Origin: Ignavibacteriales bacterium
GTDB lineage: Bacteria; Bacteroidota; Ignavibacteria; Ignavibacteriales; Ignavibacteriaceae
Assembly: GCA_020061995.1 (NCBI GenBank)
Contig: JAGUXE010000320.1
Location: forward strand, 1 to 8,584
Length of the DNA stretch: 8,584 nt
Direction: 5' to 3'
Shown here: piece by piece, positions 1 to 6,474 of the stretch
Layout of the letters: each line of letters opens with the position of its first letter
Position numbering within the stretch: position 1 is the first letter of the stretch
The notes under the pieces: model-generated
The model's database searches: none
The model's input: the letters and a program-made list of their open reading frames with translations, nothing else
What the model was told of the DNA's origin: nothing
Program-made: the position numbers and the translations under genes

Positions 1-2
1 AT

Positions 3-80
3 ATTAGTGTAGATCCATCAATGGATCCAGAAAAATTAGAAAAATTATTGAAATTACTAAAACAATACGGAGCATTGTAA
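3..80 (+). CDS. C-terminal end of an unidentified protein (5' partial)
   Basis: An open frame enters from the left edge and ends at TAA 78-80. It encodes 25 residues ending in a lysine- and leucine-rich amphipathic helix (EKLEKLLKLLKQYGAL), preceded by a DPSMDP turn. The heptad-like leucine spacing and clean stop make a real gene end likely. The segment is too short to assign a family. Six nucleotides after the stop begins a 54-nt block that recurs after the SIR2-like gene, so this looks like the end of another cassette-like gene. Confidence 0.55.
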   Translation: MSVDPSMDPEKLEKLLKLLKQYGAL

Positions 81-86
81 GCACTG

Positions 87-140
87 GCTAACAAGCGTCT
101 GCTAATGAACTCATACCAATTGAGGAATGAGATTGAAGCC
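87..140 (+). repeat. 54-nt gene-end repeat, copy A (attC left-end-like)
   Basis: This block aligns without gaps to 2891-2944 with 43 of 54 identical bases. Both copies start GCTAAC, share CTGC near base 13, have a CAATTG palindrome in the middle, and end in ATGAGATT-AAGCC. Each sits at the 3' end of a gene. GCTAAC resembles the R'' box (RYYYAAC) of integron attC sites and is the near-complement of GTTAGGC at 278-284. The attC reading is an inference; the repeat itself is seen directly. Confidence 0.75.
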
Positions 141-271
141 GAGAGAGAAAACTTTTTTTAGAGATTTGAGTAGTTCTTTTTGAGTTTTGATAAACTAAAA
201 CGGGAATGGAAATTTATAAATAAATAATTAACATGACGCTTGTGTTTTAACAACTTGTCCCTTTGGGATAA

Positions 272-284
272 CACGTCGTTAGGC
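272..284 (+). other. attC R'-like box upstream of the membrane-protein gene
   Basis: CACGTCGTTAGGC contains GTTAGGC, a perfect fit to the integron attC R' consensus GTTRRRY. It matches CACGCCGTTAG at 1846-1856 in 10 of 11 bases. Both boxes lie 14-23 nt before a start codon, which is where the cassette boundary is expected. No integrase gene is present to confirm it. Confidence 0.45.
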
Positions 285-304
285 CACAAAAAGGAGAAAT
301 TGTG

Positions 305-787
305 ATGTTGGGAAATAGAAATGTAATAAAGATTAGCCCTTTTCTTGAAATATTAGTAGACATTACTTTGATTATTGCTAATATAGCTATGGTTTTAGGA
401 ATTTATATTGCATTAAACCAATATTACATTAACAAAGATTTTAATGAAGCACAAATTAAATCTTCTGAACTCTATGAAAAAAGAAAAAATTCTACTGAAA
501 TATTGAATAAGGTTTTTAACAGTGAATTTATAAATAGCTTTGCGATATTAAAAGGAAGTAATGGCCTTATAGATAATAATGAGAAGAAAAAAGCAAAAAA
601 TTTAGTTTTCATAACATATCACGCCATCGCAATTGTATACAACAATAATATTGCTGACAACCAAATAATCAAAAAATCAATTAGAAATGAAATTCTGGAA
701 TTCGTTAATTTCACCTTTTTTACGAATATGCCTGATAGCACTGCAAAAAGCGAAATAATTAAAATGGCTAATGATATAAATAATTGA
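305..787 (+). CDS. Small single-pass membrane protein, unknown function
   Basis: The product is 160 aa from ATG 305. A GTG at 302 is in frame, but AAGGAG at 291-296 is better spaced for ATG 305 (8 nt after GGAG). Residues about 17-38 form one hydrophobic helix (LIIANIAMVLGIYIAL). It is followed by a charged, mostly helical, probably cytosolic domain rich in Lys, Asn and Glu, with no catalytic motif that I can see. The architecture of an N-terminal anchor plus a helical tail of 100-130 residues recalls DUF4760-like proteins, but I cannot confirm membership. The next gene starts 16 nt downstream with its own ribosome binding site, so the two are probably co-transcribed. Real gene: likely. Function: unknown. 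Confidence 0.75.
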   Translation: MLGNRNVIKISPFLEILVDITLIIANIAMVLGIYIALNQYYINKDFNEAQIKSSELYEKRKNSTEILNKVFNSEFINSFAILKGSNGLIDNNEKKKAKNLVFITYHAIAIVYNNNIADNQIIKKSIRNEILEFVNFTFFTNMPDSTAKSEIIKMANDINN

Positions 788-803
788 GATTAGGAGCTAC
801 AAA

Positions 804-1664
804 ATGAAATACTTATTTACTTTTATTTTAATCGTTCTCGGAACATTAAATTCATATTCACAAATTGAACCAATTGTAATTGAAAATCCCCGACCCCCTA
901 AACAAAATGAAATAAAAAAGCTGGCTTATATAATTAACCCTAAAGATGGTAGCTCATTTACGAAAACTTTTAATGTCAGCGGTATTGCCAAGAATATGCC
1001 TGACAATTCACATTTTTGGTTGATTGTAAGTCCACGTGAATCAAATGGCTGTTGGCCTCAATATAGAGAAATTAGACCAGATGAAAAAACTGGTGAGTGG
1101 AAAGGCAAAGTAACAATCGATGGCGATGATGGTAAATTATTGGATATACTTTTTGTAAATGCAAATGCTGAAGCCAATAAATATTTTAACGATTATATAG
1201 CTAATCAGAAAAAGGACAATTTTCCAGAACGTCCAATGCCTGAAGGCATAAAATTATTGACTCAAATTACTGTTACTAAAGCTCCAGATGATGATACAAC
1301 TATTCATAATGTTAATAAGTATTATGGCTTTTCCAAGTCTGGTGTTTTTTATATTCATAAAACACTAATAGAACAATCTGATGGAGAAATCCCCTGTTTA
1401 GTTGCAGGTGTAACTAATTGGAAGAAAGATATAAAAATGCAAAGCGATGGAGATTATTATATATATGAAGCTAAAATTGATAGACCTTATAAAATAAAGT
1501 TGGAATATTGTTTTTACATCGGTAACGGCAACCATATACCACAACTTCTTTTGGAAAAATCTTCATTGTTAATAAAAGATGGAGATTATAAAAGTAACAA
1601 TACAAACGATGGAAATAATTTTTATACAAGTCCACAAGACTATTATCCTGGAAGTCAACAGTAG
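804..1664 (+). CDS. Secreted two-domain beta-rich protein, unknown function
   Basis: The product is 286 aa from ATG 804, with AGGAG at 792-796 (7-nt spacing). Residues 1-20 are a signal peptide: MKY, a hydrophobic core, then LNSYSQ, with probable cleavage just before or after the Gln. Residues about 41-160 look like an Ig-like beta domain. It starts INPKDGSSF and VSGIAKNMP, then has FWLIVSP and WPQ, a GEWKGKV strand, and a final ITVTKAP strand. Residues about 195-260 (AGVTNWKKDIKM, SDGDYYIYEAKI, LEYCFYIGN) resemble the early-set or glycogen-binding (CBM48) type fold, but this is weak. The C-terminus is Asn-, Tyr- and Gly-rich. It is probably periplasmic or exported. It is the second gene of a two-gene unit with the membrane protein. 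No enzyme motif was recognised. Confidence 0.8.
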   Translation: MKYLFTFILIVLGTLNSYSQIEPIVIENPRPPKQNEIKKLAYIINPKDGSSFTKTFNVSGIAKNMPDNSHFWLIVSPRESNGCWPQYREIRPDEKTGEWKGKVTIDGDDGKLLDILFVNANAEANKYFNDYIANQKKDNFPERPMPEGIKLLTQITVTKAPDDDTTIHNVNKYYGFSKSGVFYIHKTLIEQSDGEIPCLVAGVTNWKKDIKMQSDGDYYIYEAKIDRPYKIKLEYCFYIGNGNHIPQLLLEKSSLLIKDGDYKSNNTNDGNNFYTSPQDYYPGSQQ

Positions 1665-1687
1665 TAATGTGGTAAAATAAGTGTTAC

Positions 1688-1732
1688 AACCCGATCGCGT
1701 TTTAAATGCGGCATCATTTAAGTTTTCGGGTT
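1688..1732 (+). terminator. Bipartite stem-loop, possible terminator of the two-gene unit
   Basis: AACCCGA (1688-1694) pairs with TCGGGTT (1726-1732). Inside it TTAAATG (1702-1708) pairs with CATTTAA (1715-1721) around a 6-nt loop. Both 7-base stems are perfect and are separated by an internal bulge. It starts 24 nt after the stop codon, a normal place for a terminator. The T-tract after it is weak (GGGTTTATTG), so it could instead be a recombination-site hairpin. Confidence 0.4.
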
Positions 1733-1845
1733 TATTGAAAAGGTAAGCGTTGCAAGTTACATGGTTCTACTAAATAAATTTGCTAATAATTGTTGGCAGT
1801 AGCTTTTTAACCATCAATTTTGTTTTTGGCGGACGGGTGAAAAGT

Positions 1846-1858
1846 CACGCCGTTAGCT
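1846..1858 (+). other. attC R'-like box upstream of the SIR2-like gene
   Basis: CACGCCGTTAGCT matches the box at 272-282 in 10 of 11 bases over its first part (CACGYCGTTAG). GTTAGCT departs from GTTRRRY at one position. It lies 14 nt before ATG 1870. Its complement AGCTAACG is exactly what begins the gene-end block after this same gene (2890-2897), as expected if the gene is a mobile cassette bounded by matching ends. Confidence 0.4.
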
Positions 1859-1869
1859 GCTTAAGTAAT

Positions 1870-2895
1870 ATGGAGAATATGGTAATCACCAAAGAAAAAC
1901 AAATAAAAACCGTTTATAACGGATATAAACATATAGTTATACTTGGTGCTGGAGCTTCAATTGCTTCGTGTATAGATATACCGGAGAAAAATTCTCTTTC
2001 ACTTCCATCTATGGATAATTGCCTGTCCATTCTTGGAATTGAAAATAAATATTCAGAAATAATAGATACAGTGCAATCAAAGAATTTAGAAGTTGTATTC
2101 AGTTATTTGTATTATAATCAACCAAATTCAATTTTGCTGAAAGAATTGGAAACTTATTTATTTAATTATTTCGATAAATTAATTCTCCCTGATGTTCCAA
2201 CTATTTATGATTATTTAATCCTATCTCTTAGGAAAAAAGATTTAATAGCAACATTTAATTGGGACCCTTTTCTCTGGCAAGCTTATGAGAGAAATCTTAG
2301 GTTCACAAATAATCTTCCACACCTTGCATTCTTACACGGAAATGTTGCGATTGGGACTTGTGAAAATGATAAAACCTTTGGTCCAAAAGATAAGGTATGT
2401 TTGAATTGTCAAAGTATTTTTGAACCAATAAAACTATTATATCCAATTTCTAAAAAAAATTATAATAGTAGTCCATATATAAATGCGCAATGGGATTTAC
2501 TTTCACAAAGCCTTATTAATCCAGCACGAGTTACAGTCTTTGGTTATTCTGCACCCAAATCTGATGTCGAAGCAATTTCTATAATGAAAAAAGTTTATAG
2601 TAAATCAAAAATTAAAGAGTTTACACAGTTTGAAATTATTGATGTAGCTAACGAAGACAAGTTGACTGAATCTTGGGATAATTTTATTTTCAGCCATCAC
2701 TATGATATTCGTAAATCTTTTTTTGATTCATCAATTGCAATGTTTCCAAGAAGAAGTGGAGAGGTATTTCATGAAAATATTCTTGGCGCAAAATTTTATG
2801 AAGAAAATTTTCCACCAAAGTTTCAAAGCTTTCAACAAATGTGGGGATGGTATTCACCCTTTGTAGAATATGAAAATACTCAAGGCAGTAGCTAA
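1870..2895 (+). CDS. SIR2-like domain protein, predicted NAD-binding/NADase, probable defence gene
   Basis: The product is 341 aa from ATG 1870 (ATG 1879 is also possible). The SIR2 fold is recognisable from several motifs. These are the N-terminal Rossmann motif ILGAGAS (residues 24-30), TFNWD (128-132, the conserved Asn-Asp of the NAD pocket), LHGN with the catalytic-type His156, Cys164, Cys177 and Cys180 as a partial zinc-ribbon pattern, and VFGYSAPKSD (223-232). It therefore fits SIR2_2-like proteins, which in bacteria are mostly NAD-depleting immune effectors rather than deacetylases. The C-terminal 100 residues are not recognised and may be a sensor. No second gene of a known SIR2 system (Thoeris, Argonaute or AVAST partners) adjoins it. 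Its stop codon lies inside the GCTAAC repeat, tying it to the cassette-like layout. There is no clear ribosome binding site. Family call is solid; the defence role is inferred. Confidence 0.85.
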   Translation: MENMVITKEKQIKTVYNGYKHIVILGAGASIASCIDIPEKNSLSLPSMDNCLSILGIENKYSEIIDTVQSKNLEVVFSYLYYNQPNSILLKELETYLFNYFDKLILPDVPTIYDYLILSLRKKDLIATFNWDPFLWQAYERNLRFTNNLPHLAFLHGNVAIGTCENDKTFGPKDKVCLNCQSIFEPIKLLYPISKKNYNSSPYINAQWDLLSQSLINPARVTVFGYSAPKSDVEAISIMKKVYSKSKIKEFTQFEIIDVANEDKLTESWDNFIFSHHYDIRKSFFDSSIAMFPRRSGEVFHENILGAKFYEENFPPKFQSFQQMWGWYSPFVEYENTQGSS

Positions 2896-2944
2896 CGCGC
2901 ACCTGCAAATAAACTCCTCCCAATTGGGAAATGAGATTAAAGCC
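2891..2944 (+). repeat. 54-nt gene-end repeat, copy B (attC left-end-like)
   Basis: This is the partner of 87-140 (43/54 identical, no gaps). The SIR2-like stop TAA (2893-2895) is within its first box. It contains the perfect 12-nt palindrome TCCCAATTGGGA (2918-2929), which is degenerate in copy A. Unlike copy A, no GTTAG box follows within the next 150 nt, so the right half of this site appears lost or replaced where the restriction locus begins. Confidence 0.75.
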
Positions 2945-2952
2945 AGTCCCTT

Positions 2953-3053
2953 TCAATCTTGTTATTTATTTGGATGGAAGCGATAGAAATACGTGAATTA
3001 TAAATCTCTCATTTGCTGATTGAATTAAAAATTGAAGGCAATAACAAGGTTGA
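2953..3053. repeat. 14-nt inverted repeat in the hsdR leader
   Basis: TCAATCTTGTTATT (2953-2966) and AATAACAAGGTTGA (3040-3053) are reverse complements in 13 of 14 positions, separated by 73 nt. Together with 2896-2952 and 3054-3092 this fills the gap between the SIR2-like gene and hsdR, which holds no gene. It could be an operator, part of a large RNA hairpin in the hsdR leader, or the end of a decayed mobile element. A TTGATT (3050-3055) and TAAAAT (3074-3079) pair with an 18-nt spacer could form a weak promoter, but this is speculative in such AT-rich DNA. Confidence 0.45.
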
Positions 3054-3092
3054 TTTTTCGTATTTTAATAAAATAAAATTTTGAATTAATTA

Positions 3093-5912
3093 ATGCTAAA
3101 TCAAAATCCTGAGCAAATAGCAAGAGACAATATTGACTCCGCTTTAGAGCTGAGCGGATGGAATATACAAAGCCTAAAGAAGGTGAATCTAAACGCAGGT
3201 ATTGGCGTTGCTGTTAAGGAATATTCAACCGATGTTGGTCCCGCTGATTATGTTTTATTCGTAGAAGGAAAACCTTGCGGAGTAATCGAAGCAAAACGTG
3301 AAGAAGAAGGGCATCGATTGGTTGTTCACGAGACTCAAACTGAAGGCTACGCAAAAGCAAAACTGAAACATCTGAATAATGAACCCCTACCTTATGTTTA
3401 TATAAGTACAGGTGAAATAACAAATTTTACTGACTTTACAGACCCTAAACCACGAACAAGAGATATTTTTAGTTTTCATAGGCCTGAAACGTTAAGTGGG
3501 TGGATGAAAAAAGATAAATCGTTAAGAAAAAGATTACACGATTTACCTGCCTTACAGACAGACGGGTTAAGAGAATGTCAAATCCATGCAATAAATAATT
3601 TAGAGACTTCATTTAGAGAAAACCGTTCACGAGCTTTGATACAAATGGCGACGGGCTCCGGAAAAACTTTTACTGCAATAACCGTTATTTATCGATTGCT
3701 GAAATACGCAAAAGCAAAACGGATTTTATTTCTAGTTGACACTAAAAATTTAGGCGAACAAGCCGAGCAAGAATTTATGGCATTCGTGCCGAATGACGAT
3801 AACCGTAAATTTACGGAACTCTACAGCGTACAGCGTTTAAAATCAAGTTACATAGCAACAGACAGTCAGGTTTGCATCAGCACAATACAGCGTTTGTATT
3901 CTATTCTAAAAGGAAGAGAGTTAGACGAAAAAGAAGAAGAGGAAAACCCGAACGAACGAAGCTTCCAGCCTAAAGAAATTCCACCGGTTGAATATGATCC
4001 TAAAATGCCGATTGAGTTTTTTGATTTCATAGTAATTGATGAATGCCATAGAAGTATTTACAATCTTTGGAAACAAGTTCTTGAATATTATGATGCGTTT
4101 GAAATCGGTTTAACGGCAACACCTGATAACCGAACCATCGGTTATTTTAATCAAAATTTAGTGAGTGAATATTCTCATGAAATGGCTGTTGCCGATGGAG
4201 TGAATGTTGGGTACGATGTTTTTATTATTGATACCAAAATAACAAAACAAGGCGCTACACTGTGGAAGGGTGAATATATTGAGCATCGAGAGAGATTGAG
4301 CAGGAAGAAGCGTTTAGAACTTCAGGATGAAGATGAAAATTATACAGCCAAACAATTAGATATAGATGTCGTAAATCCAAATCAGATAAGAAAAGTTATC
4401 AAAACATTCAGAGATCACTTGCCGAACATTTTCGAAAATCGGACTGATGCAAACGGAAATTTTGAGGTTCCCAAAACTTTGATATTCGCAAAAACAGACA
4501 GTCATGCAGATGATATTATTAAAATTGTACGGGAAGAATTTAATGAAGAAAATCATTTTTGCAAAAAGATAACATACAATTCTGCAAAAGACAGAAAGGA
4601 TTCAAGCGACAACATAATTGAAAAGGGAGAAGACCCGAAAAGCACATTATCGGATTTCAGAAATATGTATCACCCGCGAATTGCGGTAACTGTTGATATG
4701 ATAGCTACCGGCACAGATGTAAAGCCTCTGGAGTGCCTCCTTTTTATGAGAGATGTAAAAAGTAAAAACTATTTTGAGCAGATGAAAGGGCGTGGAACAA
4801 GAACCATAGATTTAGATAACTTGAAAAAAGTAACGCCAACCGCCAAATATACTAAAGACCATTTTGTAATTGTGGATGCAATAGGTGTTACGAAAAGTTT
4901 AAAAACCGACAGCCGACCGTTGGAGAAAAAACCGGGCGTTCCTTTGAAAGATTTACTTCAAGCCATTGCGGTAGGAGCAAGGGACGAAGAATTATTTACT
5001 TCACTCGCAAACAGACTAACCCGATTAGATAAACAGATTACTGATAAAGAACAGAAGAAATTTATTGAAAAGACAAACGGTAAAAGTGTCTCGCAAGTTG
5101 TGAAAGATTTATTGAACGCTTTTAACCCCGATGTGCTTGAGGAAATAGAAACGAGAATTAATAATGAAAACAAAGGCGCCGCGCCTATCGTTATTGAAGC
5201 CGCCATAAAAGAAGAAACTGAAAAATTACAAAACAACGCGGCAAAAGTCTTCACAGGAGAACTGAACGAATACATTGAAAATGTCCGCAAAGCGCACGAA
5301 CAACGAATTGACATAACCAACCCCGATGAAATTATTTATGTCGGCTGGAGCGAAGAAAATAATATAAAAGCTCAAGAGTTGATAAACGATTTTGCTGAAT
5401 GGATGAAACAACACAGAGACGAATTAACAGCCTTGCAGATTTTCTACAACCAGCCTTTTCGGAGGCGCGAACTTACTTACACGATGATAACCGAAGTATT
5501 GGAAAAACTACGAAATGATAAACCGGAACTCGCGCCGATGAATGTGTGGCGGGCTTACGAAGCATTACAAAAATGTAACGGTTCACCACGGAACGAACTT
5601 ACCGCAATTATTTCTCTCATTCGAAAAGTAAGCGGGTTGGATACAACACTTACAACTTATGACAAAACCGTTGACAAAAATTTTCAAGAATGGGTGTTTA
5701 AAAAGCAAGCCGGAGCTACGAAGTTTAACGAAGAACAAATGCAATGGCTGCGGATGATAAAAGATTATGTGATTAGCAGCTTCCACATCGACAAAGAAGA
5801 TTTTGATTTGAATCCTTTTAACGCACAAGGCGGATTAGGTAAAATGTGGCAGTTGTTTGGGGAACAGACAGAAGAAATTATTGATGAGTTGAATGAGGCG
5901 TTGGCAGCATAA
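3093..5912 (+). CDS. hsdR: Type I restriction enzyme R subunit (EcoEI-like)
   Basis: The product is 939 aa and looks complete. This subunit cuts and translocates DNA in the HsdR-HsdM-HsdS complex. The N-terminus (about 1-130) is the HSDR_N nuclease domain, with Asp52 (GPAD) and Glu66-Ala-Lys68 forming the PD-(D/E)xK site. Superfamily 2 motor motifs follow in order: a Q-motif-like RECQIHAI (160-167), Walker A ATGSGKT (186-192), DECH (316-319), TATP (341-344), KTLIFAKT (461-468), the motif V region MIATGTDV (536-543) and QMKGRGTR (563-570). Residues about 740-939 match the EcoEI R C-terminal domain, which docks to the methylase core. The linker 275-300 is Glu-rich. The start has no Shine-Dalgarno, only AT-rich DNA. 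All key residues are present, so it should be active. A decayed copy of its last 22 codons and stop lies downstream at 6475-6544. Confidence 0.95.
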   Translation: MLNQNPEQIARDNIDSALELSGWNIQSLKKVNLNAGIGVAVKEYSTDVGPADYVLFVEGKPCGVIEAKREEEGHRLVVHETQTEGYAKAKLKHLNNEPLPYVYISTGEITNFTDFTDPKPRTRDIFSFHRPETLSGWMKKDKSLRKRLHDLPALQTDGLRECQIHAINNLETSFRENRSRALIQMATGSGKTFTAITVIYRLLKYAKAKRILFLVDTKNLGEQAEQEFMAFVPNDDNRKFTELYSVQRLKSSYIATDSQVCISTIQRLYSILKGRELDEKEEEENPNERSFQPKEIPPVEYDPKMPIEFFDFIVIDECHRSIYNLWKQVLEYYDAFEIGLTATPDNRTIGYFNQNLVSEYSHEMAVADGVNVGYDVFIIDTKITKQGATLWKGEYIEHRERLSRKKRLELQDEDENYTAKQLDIDVVNPNQIRKVIKTFRDHLPNIFENRTDANGNFEVPKTLIFAKTDSHADDIIKIVREEFNEENHFCKKITYNSAKDRKDSSDNIIEKGEDPKSTLSDFRNMYHPRIAVTVDMIATGTDVKPLECLLFMRDVKSKNYFEQMKGRGTRTIDLDNLKKVTPTAKYTKDHFVIVDAIGVTKSLKTDSRPLEKKPGVPLKDLLQAIAVGARDEELFTSLANRLTRLDKQITDKEQKKFIEKTNGKSVSQVVKDLLNAFNPDVLEEIETRINNENKGAAPIVIEAAIKEETEKLQNNAAKVFTGELNEYIENVRKAHEQRIDITNPDEIIYVGWSEENNIKAQELINDFAEWMKQHRDELTALQIFYNQPFRRRELTYTMITEVLEKLRNDKPELAPMNVWRAYEALQKCNGSPRNELTAIISLIRKVSGLDTTLTTYDKTVDKNFQEWVFKKQAGATKFNEEQMQWLRMIKDYVISSFHIDKEDFDLNPFNAQGGLGKMWQLFGEQTEEIIDELNEALAA

Positions 5913-5914
5913 TC

Positions 5915-5971
5915 GTCTGAACTGTGATTCTTATGATTTATTTGATTGCCATGATTTTTGATTATATGATT
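5915..5971 (+). repeat. Left inverted-repeat end with 9-nt GATT periodicity
   Basis: After GTCTGAACTG, GATT starts at 5926, 5935, 5944, 5953, 5960 and 5968 (steps of 9, 9, 9, 7 and 8). The first 15 nt are the reverse complement of 6460-6474 apart from one base. Confidence 0.75.
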
Positions 5972-6047
5972 GATGAATTAAGACTCTGTAAATGAAAGAA
6001 AAGATTTTAATGCAAACAGTTAATAAAAATCAAATAAATTATTGTAA

Positions 6048-6467
6048 ATGATTAACGAACAGTATAAATATTCGACGCTAACTTCTAAGATTATTGGATG
6101 CGCAATGACGGTGCATAAAACTCTTGGAAATGGGTTTCAAGAAGTAATTTATCAACGCGCTTTAGCTATTGAGATGAATATAGCCGGAATTGATTTTAAA
6201 CGAGAATTTGAAATGCCGATCTTTTATAGAGGAGAACACATTGGAACGAGACGAGTTGATTTTCTGGTGGAAGGGGTTATCTCGGTGGAATTAAAAGCGC
6301 TAACAAAATTGGAGGATGTACATTTTGCGCAAGCGATAAATTATTTAGAAGCTTACAATCTTGAAATTGGGTTACTAATCAATTTTGGTGAAGCGAGTTT
6401 AAATTTCAAACGGCTCACAAATAAAAAATTTAATTCACAGCAATCACAAAAATCAAACAAATCATAG
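6048..6467 (+). CDS. GxxExxY family protein (PD-(D/E)xK-like)
   Basis: The product is 139 aa from ATG 6048 and is the usual family size. The name motif is GFQEVIY (residues 29-35). A nuclease-type core follows: RRVDFLV with Asp71, then SVELKA with Glu81 and Lys83, the D...ExK pattern of the PDDEXK_3 group. The biochemical role of this family is not established; a nuclease or a degenerate nuclease-fold protein is the usual prediction. The last ten residues (SQQ SQK SNK S) are translated from the right inverted repeat, and the TAG stop lies inside it. The gene interrupts an otherwise tight restriction operon and belongs to the flanking repeats rather than to the restriction system. There is no Shine-Dalgarno, only AT-rich upstream DNA. 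Confidence 0.9.
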   Translation: MINEQYKYSTLTSKIIGCAMTVHKTLGNGFQEVIYQRALAIEMNIAGIDFKREFEMPIFYRGEHIGTRRVDFLVEGVISVELKALTKLEDVHFAQAINYLEAYNLEIGLLINFGEASLNFKRLTNKKFNSQQSQKSNKS

Positions 6468-6474
6468 TTCAGAC
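6442..6474 (-). repeat. Right inverted-repeat end, overlapping the GxxExxY C-terminus
   Basis: AATC occurs at 6442, 6451 and 6460, exactly 9 nt apart, so on the minus strand it reads GATT with the same period as the left end. The outer 15 nt (6460-6474) complement 5915-5929 with one mismatch. Because 9 nt is three codons, the repeat encodes a regular S-x-x tail on the GxxExxY protein. Confidence 0.75.

Larger units (their letters stand above)
81..304. other. Intergenic cassette-junction-like region
   Basis: No convincing gene lies here. From left to right it holds the 54-nt repeat, an AT-rich stretch with a run of T (about 152-159), a 9-base inverted repeat (ACAAGCGTC 91-99 with GACGCTTGT 235-243), a small TCCC-TTT-GGGA hairpin (258-268), and an R'-like GTTAGGC at 278-284. 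A good ribosome binding site (AAGGAG, 291-296) leads into the next gene. Taken together, 87-284 could be one long attC-like recombination site. Confidence 0.5.
1665..1869. other. Intergenic region between the secreted-protein gene and the SIR2-like gene
   Basis: No gene is supported here. It holds a bipartite stem-loop (1688-1732), then AT-rich DNA. An R'-like box CACGCCGTTAGCTGC (1846-1860) lies just before the SIR2-like start. An in-frame TTG at 1780 could extend the SIR2-like gene upstream, but the extension would translate the junction sequence and has no ribosome binding site. There is no GCTAAC block after the upstream stop, so the left half of a possible site is missing or unrecognisable. 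Confidence 0.5.
5915..6474 (+). mobile_element. GxxExxY mini-element bounded by inverted repeats
   Basis: The left edge reads GTCTGAACTGTGATT (5915-5929). The right edge, on the opposite strand, reads GTCTGAACTATGATT (6474-6460), 14 of 15 identical. Both edges continue inward with GATT units mostly 9 nt apart. The element contains only the GxxExxY gene. The left edge lies 2 nt after the hsdR stop, and the right edge abuts a decayed copy of the hsdR 3' end. The precise edges suggest a discrete 560-nt insertion. There is no transposase, so any mobility would depend on a helper in trans or on the GxxExxY nuclease itself (inference). Confidence 0.6.

Noticed and set aside
1780..1869. TTG-started 30-residue extension of the SIR2-like protein
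   Set aside because: It would translate the R'-like junction, has no ribosome binding site and adds nothing like the SIR2 family start; ATG 1870 is preferred.
2690..2956. Minus-strand 88-codon frame over the SIR2-like gene end
   Set aside because: It is the antisense shadow of a gene with clear motifs, runs through the 54-nt repeat and has no recognisable product.
3050..3079. TTGATT-18 nt-TAAAAT promoter for hsdR
   Set aside because: Matches are weak and easily arise by chance in this AT-rich stretch; mentioned only as a possibility.
4958..5320. Minus-strand 120-codon frame inside hsdR
   Set aside because: It lies wholly antisense to the conserved HsdR; the Ser/Phe-rich product is what reverse translation of a Lys/Glu-rich helix gives.
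5915..5971. CRISPR-like or VNTR array suggested by GATT every 9 nt
   Set aside because: Units are too short, spacers are 5 nt and the pattern recurs inverted at the far end, which fits element ends rather than CRISPR.
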